From the NCBI GenBank assembly GCA_003131985.1, contig PKWH01000157.1, forward strand, positions 13,836 to 48,474: a DNA stretch of 34,639 nucleotides. Direction: 5' to 3'. Position 1 is the first letter of the stretch; every line of letters begins with the position of its first letter. The position numbers and the translations under genes are program-made. Shown one piece after another: positions 27,704-34,639 of this stretch. The notes below the pieces were generated by a model, which had not been told where the DNA came from, searched no databases, and saw only the letters and a list, made by a program, of their open reading frames with translations. The stretch comes from Acidobacteriota bacterium (lineage in GTDB: Bacteria > Acidobacteriota > Terriglobia > Acidiferrales > UBA7541).

Positions 27704-28354
27704 CTAGATTCTTCCGGCGCTGAGCGAACGGGGTCGCTTGGATTTGCCATTTTTCAGTTTACTCTCGTCGCGCCAGCCCCCCAGTGTGAGCGCGACGGAC
27801 ATGCACGCTTCGCGCAATTCATCCGCGCGAACGCGGTTGAGCATGGCGCGGGCCACGACCATACCCCCCACGCACAAGGCAGCAGTTGCTTGGGCTCTGG
27901 CACGGCGAGGCCGGCCGTTCTCGATCGAGCTGCGTTCCAAGACGCTGACCATTGCCTCGAACACAGTTTCGAACGCGCGCTTTACAGGCGCGTTACTGCG
28001 CGAGACGTCCGTCGGCAACGCGACCATAGGACATGAGTTCTCCACATCCTCGAAGTGCTGTCGCGACAAATAGGCGCGGACGACTTGCGGACCTAGATTC
28101 GCGGATGACAGATCCACCTCGACGCCTTCCCAGCAACTCTTCCAATTTGGATCGGTAAAGAAGCACCCCAATACCTCAGTGTACAGCTCGCTCTTGCTCT
28201 TGAAATAGCTGTAGAAGCCGCCGTGTGTGAGGCCCGCTCCGGCCATGATCTGAGCGATGGAGACATTATCAAAGCCGTCTCGATTGAAGAGCCGACGCGC
28301 GCTCTGAATGATTTTCCCTTTTACCTCGGTACGGTGGCCGGCGGCGTAAGGCAT
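27704..28354 (-). CDS. TetR-family regulator
   Basis: GKIIQSARRLFNRDGFDNVSIAQIMAGAGLTHGGFYSYFKSKSELY. Confidence 0.92.
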   Translation of the reverse strand: MPYAAGHRTEVKGKIIQSARRLFNRDGFDNVSIAQIMAGAGLTHGGFYSYFKSKSELYTEVLGCFFTDPNWKSCWEGVEVDLSSANLGPQVVRAYLSRQHFEDVENSCPMVALPTDVSRSNAPVKRAFETVFEAMVSVLERSSIENGRPRRARAQATAALCVGGMVVARAMLNRVRADELREACMSVALTLGGWRDESKLKNGKSKRPRSLSAGRI

Positions 28355-28411
28355 AAGTCCTCCTGCTTTAGGCGGGTACAGTATGTTTCGAAGGGCATTT
28401 TACCTTCCAGG

Positions 28412-28435
28412 AAAATATGATCTTGAACATATTTT
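28412..28435. promoter_or_regulatory. Perfect inverted repeat in TetR/SRPBCC divergent region, candidate operator
   Basis: AAAATATG-N8-CATATTTT. Confidence 0.65.
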
Positions 28436-28484
28436 AGGTTCGTGTTGTCATGCACGGCAGTAGAAAATAAAAGTCCGGAGGGGA

Positions 28485-29039
28485 ATGATGAGCGAGAGAA
28501 CGAGTCTGAGCACGCTATCCCATGCGACGACACGACGGCAGATGATCGCCGGTGTTGCCGTTGCATTTGGCAGTCTGGCGGCGGGTCACCACCTTTGGGG
28601 AAAAACTCAGCAACAGACCATGAAGGAAACGCCCAGCACTGCGGCAAACGCGAAGCGAACTTCGTTGCATTTGGAGTTCGATTATAAAGCGAGCCCTCAG
28701 CGCATTTATGAGGCGCTCCTGGATTCAAAGCAGTTCGCTGCTTTCTCCGGCATGCCGGCTGAGATCGACTCTAAAGCGGGTGGCGCTTTTTCGATGTTCG
28801 GCGGAATGATCGTGGGAAGAAACGTCGAACTGATTCCGAACCAGCGAATCGTGCAGGCGTGGCGCCCCACGCATTGGGATCCTGGAGTGTATTCAATTGT
28901 AAGGTTCGAGCTGAAAGCACAGGGTGCCGAGACGATGCTCGTTCTGGATCACACGGGTTTTCCGGAAGGCGAGTTCGACGGGCTCGAATCGGGCTGGCAC
29001 AATCATTATGGGGAGCCGCTAAAGAAATTCCTCGTCTAG
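28485..29039 (+). CDS. SRPBCC/AHSA1-like protein with Tat-like N-terminus
   Basis: TTRRQMIAGVAVAFGSLAAG then LHLEFDYKASPQRIYEALLDSKQFAAFSGMPAEIDSKAGGAFSMFGG. Confidence 0.8.
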   Translation: MMSERTSLSTLSHATTRRQMIAGVAVAFGSLAAGHHLWGKTQQQTMKETPSTAANAKRTSLHLEFDYKASPQRIYEALLDSKQFAAFSGMPAEIDSKAGGAFSMFGGMIVGRNVELIPNQRIVQAWRPTHWDPGVYSIVRFELKAQGAETMLVLDHTGFPEGEFDGLESGWHNHYGEPLKKFLV

Positions 29040-29091
29040 CCCTACCGGGTTCCGTTGACACTCCAGCGGCGCTAATCAATAATCGCTGACT

Positions 29092-29718
29092 ATGATTGGA
29101 TCACTGCGCGGGAAGCTGATCGAGAAGCGGCCCAACCTGGTGCTAATTGACGTGGGCGGAGTGGGCTATCAAGTGGTGGTTCCTCTTTCGACGTTTGCCA
29201 GCCTGGGCGCGCTGCACAGCGAATCGACACTGCTGATTTACACGCACGTCCGCGAGGACCAGCTTGCACTGTACGGATTTTTTACTGCGCGTGAAAAGCA
29301 CTGCTTCGAGCTTTTAATTTCGGCTTCCGGCGTGGGACCATCGCTCGCTTTGAAAATTCTTTCGGGCATGAGCCTGGAAGAACTGATTCCGGCGATTCGC
29401 AAAGGAGATTTGGCGCAACTCGTGCGTATTCCCGGAGTAGGGCGCAAAACGGCGGAGCGCATGGTAGTGGAATTAAGAGATAAACTGGCTGTGGTGGATG
29501 TGCCGCAAGCCGGGAAGCCCACGACGCGTTCACAGCTTGAATCGGATGTTGCTTCGGCGCTGGTGAATCTCGGATACGATGCGCGGTCGGTGGACAGCGC
29601 GGTTGAAAAGTCCGGCGTGAAGGCGGGGGGCGATTTTGAGGAAGTGCTGCGCGCTGCGCTTCAGATTCTAGGCGGCGCGTCGATGAAGAAGACGGCTCGC
29701 GCCGGACGCGAGGAATAA
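29092..29718 (+). CDS. ruvA: Holliday junction helicase subunit RuvA
   Basis: MIGSLRGKLIEKRPNLVLIDVGGVGYQV, GVGPSLALKILS, IPGVGRKTAERMVVEL. Confidence 0.95.
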   Translation: MIGSLRGKLIEKRPNLVLIDVGGVGYQVVVPLSTFASLGALHSESTLLIYTHVREDQLALYGFFTAREKHCFELLISASGVGPSLALKILSGMSLEELIPAIRKGDLAQLVRIPGVGRKTAERMVVELRDKLAVVDVPQAGKPTTRSQLESDVASALVNLGYDARSVDSAVEKSGVKAGGDFEEVLRAALQILGGASMKKTARAGREE

Positions 29719-29773
29719 TTGAACCTTTTTGCGGAAGGGCGCACGCTGCAACGCCGGTAATTACGAGGACCAG

Positions 29774-30814
29774 TTGGCAGAGAAAATAACGGACGGACGG
29801 AGCCGGATTATTTCAGGCAAGGCGCTGGATGAAGACGCGCGCATTGACGCGAGCGTGCGGCCGAAGCGCATGGAAGATTTTATCGGCCAGTCGCGGGTGA
29901 AGGAAAACCTGAAGATAGCGGTGGACGCAGCCAGGAACCGAGGCGAAGCGTTGGATCACGTTTTGCTCTACGGCCCGCCGGGACTGGGAAAAACTACACT
30001 CGCGCAGATTCTCGCAAATGAGATGGGCTCGGCCATCAAAATAACTTCTGGGCCGCTGCTGGAGAAAAAAGGCGATGTTACAGCGGTGCTTACTTCGCTC
30101 GACCCACGAGATTTCTTTTTCCTGGACGAAATTCACCGGCTACAGCCTTCGCTGGAGGAGATCCTGTATCCGGCGATGGAAGACTTTCGTGTGGACTTGA
30201 TCATAGGCCAGGGGCCCGGGGCGCGAGTGCATCCCTATCAGTTAAATCAGTTCACGCTGATCGGAGCGACTACGCGAGCGGGATTGATTATGGCCCCGCT
30301 GCGGTCGCGATTCGGGATCGTTCACCGGCTGGAGTTTTATTCGCCGGAAGATGTGCTGCAGATCGTCCGGCGCTCGGCAAAAATTCTGGGAATCACGATG
30401 GATGAAGCGGGTGCTGGAGAGATTGCGCGGCGCAGCCGCGGGACGCCACGCGTGGCAAACCGCTTGCTGCGGCGAGTCCGCGATTTTGCGGAAGTCCGCG
30501 CCAAGGGCCAAATCAATATCACGGTGGCGCGCGACGCGCTTGCGATGCTGGGCGTAGACGAACACGGGCTGGACGAAGTGGACCGCAATTTATTGCTGAC
30601 CATTATTCAGAAATATTCCGGCGGGCCGGTCGGGCTGAATACGATTGCAGCTTCATTGAGCGAAGAAGAAGACGCTATCGAGGAAATTTACGAGCCTTAC
30701 CTGATGCAACTGGGCCTGCTCGACCGCACGCAGCGAGGGCGCGTGGCGACTGCGCTGGCCTACAAACACTTCGGTATGGACGAGCCTCGCCGCCAACCCG
30801 GACTTTTCAGCTAA
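29774..30814 (+). CDS. ruvB: Holliday junction helicase subunit RuvB
   Basis: RPKRMEDFIGQSRVKENLKI, LLYGPPGLGKTTLAQILANEMG, FLDEIHRL; TTG start preferred (MAEKITDGRSRII). Confidence 0.95.
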   Translation: MAEKITDGRSRIISGKALDEDARIDASVRPKRMEDFIGQSRVKENLKIAVDAARNRGEALDHVLLYGPPGLGKTTLAQILANEMGSAIKITSGPLLEKKGDVTAVLTSLDPRDFFFLDEIHRLQPSLEEILYPAMEDFRVDLIIGQGPGARVHPYQLNQFTLIGATTRAGLIMAPLRSRFGIVHRLEFYSPEDVLQIVRRSAKILGITMDEAGAGEIARRSRGTPRVANRLLRRVRDFAEVRAKGQINITVARDALAMLGVDEHGLDEVDRNLLLTIIQKYSGGPVGLNTIAASLSEEEDAIEEIYEPYLMQLGLLDRTQRGRVATALAYKHFGMDEPRRQPGLFS

Positions 30815-30867
30815 ACGGCAGATTCCGTAACGCCAACGTTCTCGGTTATCATCACTTTCCTGACGCC

Positions 30868-31365
30868 ATGGCAACAATCTATCTATCGCTGGGTTCGAAC
30901 AAAGGAGACCGCGAGAAATATATTGCGCGGGCGATCGAAGCTCTTGGTGCGTGCGGGGTGCGAGTCACGCGGAGGTCATCCCTATACGAAACCGAGCCGG
31001 TGGAGACAAGTTCGAAAAGCTGGTTTTTGAATTGCGTGGTGGAAGCGCAAACAGATCTTTTGCCGCCGCAATTGATGCACAGGCTGCTGGATATCGAGCG
31101 CGCACTGGGACGGCGAAGGCGCGTGCCACTGGGCCCGCGTTTCATCGACATAGATATTTTATTCTACGAGGATCGCGTGGTGAGTTCGGAGCAACTTGAG
31201 ATTCCGCATCCTCGTATGGCTGAAAGGCGATTCGTGCTTGTTCCATTCGCCGAGATAGCTCCCGATGTGCGGCATCCTGTTTTCAGGAAGACAATTGTGG
31301 AATTGCTGGAGGAGACGCCGGACCGGAGCGAAGTTCGCCTGTATCAGAGTAAATCGACGGAGTAA
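30868..31365 (+). CDS. folK: HPPK (2-amino-4-hydroxy-6-hydroxymethyldihydropteridine diphosphokinase)
   Basis: YLSLGSNKGDREKYI, SLYETEPVE, FLNCVVEAQT, GPRFIDIDILFYED, IPHPRMAERRFVLVPFAEIAP. Confidence 0.95.
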   Translation: MATIYLSLGSNKGDREKYIARAIEALGACGVRVTRRSSLYETEPVETSSKSWFLNCVVEAQTDLLPPQLMHRLLDIERALGRRRRVPLGPRFIDIDILFYEDRVVSSEQLEIPHPRMAERRFVLVPFAEIAPDVRHPVFRKTIVELLEETPDRSEVRLYQSKSTE

Positions 31366-31389
31366 CAGCATTATTGGGCGCGCTCGCGG

Positions 31390-32022
31390 CTATCCAAGAT
31401 GCTGGCGGTCATGCAATTCTTTTTCGCGCTTCTTGCGGTCTTCTTCTTCCTGTTTCTCGAATTCGACCAACTCTTCTTCCGACATTTGATAATCCTCGCG
31501 CGATGCGAACATTGTTCCCCGGCGGCTATCCCGCGAATCGCTGATTTTGCGCCGGCGCTTTTTGAGGGCGGAAAAATCTCCCATGCTACGGATAGGTTCA
31601 GCGAGCGCGCCGGACTCGACCAGCAGTTCGCTCACTTTTTCCAGGAAATCGTGGAGGTGATAGGGCTTAAGCGAGTAGGGAAGGCCCTCCTGCTCGAGGA
31701 TGGGCTGCGCGTGTTTCGCGGCGAGCAATGGAACTAGAAAGAGCACGCGTATGCGTTTCGGTGGAGCTTCATTTTCGGCTTGTGGCGCGGGATATGACTC
31801 GGTTTGGGCAAGTTCCTTCAGGATGGAGAAAAGTGGGCCACGAACGTCAGTAAGAGCGATGTTGACGATAACGAGATTCCACTCGCCGCTGGCCAATTCG
31901 GCCATGGCTTGCGAAGCGAGAGGCGCTAACCGGACACGCCAACCCTCGGAATCGAGGACGCTTTTAAGCGCTCGCTGGCTGACTACGTCGTCGTCGATGA
32001 TTAGGATTCCGACTTCTGCCAC
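31390..32022 (-). CDS. Response-regulator-like protein with degenerate receiver
   Basis: ILIIDDDVVSQRALKSVLDSEGWRVRLA receiver start; NLVIVNIALTDVRG has Asn at the expected phospho-acceptor; charged C-terminal tail. Confidence 0.75.
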   Translation of the reverse strand: MAEVGILIIDDDVVSQRALKSVLDSEGWRVRLAPLASQAMAELASGEWNLVIVNIALTDVRGPLFSILKELAQTESYPAPQAENEAPPKRIRVLFLVPLLAAKHAQPILEQEGLPYSLKPYHLHDFLEKVSELLVESGALAEPIRSMGDFSALKKRRRKISDSRDSRRGTMFASREDYQMSEEELVEFEKQEEEDRKKREKELHDRQHLG

Positions 32023-32124
32023 GTGGGTCTCCGGGGAAATGCAACTCCAGTATAGCGGGAGCTCGTTTGCGCCCGGCTCTGCTCAAGTGCAGGGTTTCCA
32101 GGGTGGCCTTGACTCGTTGAACAG

Positions 32125-32179
32125 GCGAATAGAAAGCGAAGAATAGTTCTTGACAAAGCGAACAAAAAGCGAATAAGAT
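32125..32179 (+). promoter_or_regulatory. Promoter with 11-bp-phased GCGAA repeats
   Basis: GCGAA at 32125, 32136, 32158, 32169; TTGACA (32150) -N18- TAAGAT (32174). Confidence 0.6.
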
Positions 32180-32203
32180 GCAACACGTGACGGCGAGGCT
32201 CCA

Positions 32204-33370
32204 ATGGCCACTTCTCCCATATTCCGAGCAAAACCAGCGATGCTACGGCGTCGACGGGAAGGCTCGGAGCAGACCAGTCTCACCCTTTTCCCCACAGCCG
32301 CTCGCCACGGCACCTGTGAGCAACCGAGCGACGCTTCCGCGCCCCCGGAGCCGATTCCGACAGAGTCGGGATCACCGCTCCGAACGAAGCCCGCTACGGA
32401 ACTGGTCGGCATTGCACGCCTCGCCGCTTCCTCCCTCCGCGCTGAAGCCAAGCGCGGGACGGAGTACTTTCTTCTTCCCGTACGATCAATCCTGAACTAC
32501 TGCGATTCGGAGAGGGTGCCCTTTCGGTGGACGGTGAATCCCTATCGCGGCTGCGAATTCGGCTGCAAGTATTGCTACGCACGGTACACGCACGAATACA
32601 TGGATCTCGATGGCGGCGAATTCGAATCGAAAATTTACGTGAAAAAAGACGCCGGTGCGCTAGTCGATCGCGATCTGTCCACGGAGAAAGTCTGGGGAGA
32701 ACATATTGCGATTGGAACAGCCACCGACCCGTACCAACCGGCGGAACGGGAGTTCGGAGCAACGCGCGCGATACTGGAAAAAATGGTGCTGCGCGAAGGG
32801 CTGAGCCTTTCGATCACGACGAAATCGGATCAAGTAGTTCGCGATATCGATTTGCTGCGGCGCGTCGCGGAACGATCGTCCATCACGGTGAACCTGAGTA
32901 TCACGACCTTGCGTGTTCGGCTCGCGCGGATCCTAGAGCCTCGCGCTCCGCGGCCGGATCTTCGTTTGGAAGCCATTCGCAAACTGCGCGAGGCTGGAAT
33001 CTCAGCGGGTGTGCTGGCGATGCCGATTCTGCCGGGGATAACAGACGGTGAAGAAGATCTGGAAGCGCTGGCCCGTGGCGCGCGGGATGCGGGTGCGCAA
33101 TGGCTTGCGGGAAGAGTGCTTTTCCTCATGCCGGCATCGTTGAAGCAGTTCATGCCGTTTCTGGATAAGAAGTTTCCAAAACTCTCGCAACAATATCGGG
33201 CGTGGTACGGGCGCTATGGGAGCGTGCCGGAGACGTACGGTAAGGAGATCAGTGCACGCGTCGAGGGACTGCGCCGTAAGTATGGGCTTGGCCTGCGCAC
33301 ACGCACAGATGAGTCGCGGGCTTGGAAGTCGCCGCAGATGCAACTCGTTTGGCAAGGAGGAGGAGCTTAA
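32204..33370 (+). CDS. Radical SAM protein of SPL-like/PA0069-Rv2578c type
   Basis: VNPYRGCEFGCKYCYARYTHEYM cluster motif, GTATDPYQPAERE, ITTKSDQVVRDIDLL. Confidence 0.88.
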   Translation: MATSPIFRAKPAMLRRRREGSEQTSLTLFPTAARHGTCEQPSDASAPPEPIPTESGSPLRTKPATELVGIARLAASSLRAEAKRGTEYFLLPVRSILNYCDSERVPFRWTVNPYRGCEFGCKYCYARYTHEYMDLDGGEFESKIYVKKDAGALVDRDLSTEKVWGEHIAIGTATDPYQPAEREFGATRAILEKMVLREGLSLSITTKSDQVVRDIDLLRRVAERSSITVNLSITTLRVRLARILEPRAPRPDLRLEAIRKLREAGISAGVLAMPILPGITDGEEDLEALARGARDAGAQWLAGRVLFLMPASLKQFMPFLDKKFPKLSQQYRAWYGRYGSVPETYGKEISARVEGLRRKYGLGLRTRTDESRAWKSPQMQLVWQGGGA

Positions 33371-33978
33371 TGCCCCGAGCGAAATCAAGGAAACGGGCTG
33401 GTCGCCGCGGGAAAGTCGCGCGGCAGATGGAACTGCAAGTTGCTAGTTTGCCTGCAGAGATAAAGCATGTGCGAGGCGTGAAGCTGAAACACGTATCCGC
33501 GTTCACTATGCTTGTCTCCGTGATATGTTTAAGCGCATTTTTGGCCGGTCGCGTGGACGTGTCTGCGGCGAGGTCCGTGAGAAGCGATGCGAAGGAGCAC
33601 CCGATGTTCTTAGGCTTGCGAACCGCTGTGTATGACGCGCCGGATATTGCGAAAGCAAAAGCTTGGTACAGCAAAGTGCTAGGCGAACAGCCCTATTTCG
33701 ATCAGCCTTTCTACGTTGGCTTCAACGTAGGCGGATATGAGTTGGGGATTCTTCCTGTGAAGGATGCGGCTGCGAAGCGCGCTCGGGCGGGCGTCGCCTA
33801 CTGGGGGGTGGAGGACGCACAGGCTGCTTACAAACGCCTAGTGGATATGGGAGCGTCGCCGCTTGAAGAAATCCAGGATGTAGGCGGAGGAATTCTGATC
33901 GGCGCGGTGCGGGATCCGTTTGGCAACGTTCTGGGCATCATCCAGAACCCTAACTTTAAGCCAGGCGAAGCGAAGTAG
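33370..33978 (+). CDS. VOC/glyoxalase-fold protein with 78-aa basic + TM N-terminal extension (alternative start 33604)
   Basis: VOC motif YDAPDIAKAKAWYSKVLGEQPYFDQPFY and VRDPFGNVLGIIQNPNF; both starts have strong SD sequences. Confidence 0.75.
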   Translation: MPRAKSRKRAGRRGKVARQMELQVASLPAEIKHVRGVKLKHVSAFTMLVSVICLSAFLAGRVDVSAARSVRSDAKEHPMFLGLRTAVYDAPDIAKAKAWYSKVLGEQPYFDQPFYVGFNVGGYELGILPVKDAAAKRARAGVAYWGVEDAQAAYKRLVDMGASPLEEIQDVGGGILIGAVRDPFGNVLGIIQNPNFKPGEAK

Positions 33979-34006
33979 CTTGCGCTAGCGAAAACCGAAA
34001 GAAGAG

Positions 34007-34639
34007 CTATGCGTTGGCGCTCTGAGGAGCGTGCAGCTTCTCAACCGCGGCGATGTGTTGAAGGATCATTTCGATTACGTACTCATCTCCAAATTTCGAG
34101 TTAATCATCACGTTGTAGAGCGCCCGGCAGGGCCACTCCGATCCGAAGTAGTGGCGTATGAACGAGGCGCGCTCGGCATCTATTTCGGAAACCAGTTGGG
34201 CAGCTTCCTTTTCGGTTTTCCCGATTGATTTTATGCGGAGAATTTTTTCCTCCCGCGAGGCGTAGACGAAGACGTGGAAGGCGTCCGGATGGTCTCGTAA
34301 AATGAAAGGGGCGCCGCGCCCTACGATGACGCAATTCCCCCGAGAAGCGACATCCTCCACAACCTTACGCAGCAGATCGACCATCTGATCGGTATCAAAC
34401 CCGGAGGCCGAGCCTTCTACCGGGAGCGCTCTTTCATAGCTTCCACGAGCGAAAACTTTGAACAGGCGGTAAACCAAAGGATCCACGCGTTCGTCGCACC
34501 GCCTCGCCGCCTTAGGATCGACCTTTGCGATGCGGGCAATTTCCGCGGTGAGTTCCTCGTCCCAGAGCTTCCAGCCTAGCTCTTCGGCCAGCCGGCGGGC
34601 GATAAGCGCACCACCGCTGCCGTATTCGCGCTCGACTGT
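34007..34639 (-). CDS. Cytidylate kinase-like protein (5' end beyond window)
   Basis: Frame stays open to window end (VEREYGSGGALIARRLAEELGWKLWDEEL); NCVIVGRGAPFILRDHPDAFHVFVYAS. Confidence 0.8.
   Translation of the reverse strand, partial: TVEREYGSGGALIARRLAEELGWKLWDEELTAEIARIAKVDPKAARRCDERVDPLVYRLFKVFARGSYERALPVEGSASGFDTDQMVDLLRKVVEDVASRGNCVIVGRGAPFILRDHPDAFHVFVYASREEKILRIKSIGKTEKEAAQLVSEIDAERASFIRHYFGSEWPCRALYNVMINSKFGDEYVIEMILQHIAAVEKLHAPQSANA

Noticed and set aside
1-34639. CRISPR arrays, tRNA/rRNA genes, transposases or prophage genes
   Set aside because: None recognised on reading; no regularly spaced long repeats, cloverleaf-like segments or transposase motifs

Overview
Chromosomal window with an Acidobacteria-like gene style (lineage is inference; no rRNA present). 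Ordinary modules: a phosphate block (PhoR kinase C-terminus, PhoU, PstS-C-A-B, second PhoU) with a pho-box-like repeat; agmatine-to-putrescine genes (AguB/AguA); HIT protein; a fluoride-stress operon (fluoride/crcB-type riboswitch, Kef-type antiporter, CrcB, DUF190 proteins); YvcK; glutamate dehydrogenase; class II aldolase; TetR plus divergent SRPBCC protein; RuvA/RuvB; FolK; a degenerate receiver; an SPL-like radical SAM protein; VOC protein; partial cytidylate-kinase-like protein. The most interesting region is ~6.8-14.7 kb. A plus-strand operon encodes a GAF-HlyD fusion, an HlyD adaptor and a PqqD-like/M50-protease/HlyD fusion. It converges on two tiny genes missed by the ORF track (27 and 24 aa) that share the pattern MAKxKTxKKxKKLxxxKPL and then diverge. 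Each tiny gene has its own -24/-12 (sigma-54) promoter match, Shine-Dalgarno and Rho-independent terminator. Next to them is a sigma-54 activator whose receiver domain lacks the phospho-acceptor Asp. I propose an undescribed sigma-54-controlled micropeptide processing/export (RiPP-like) system.
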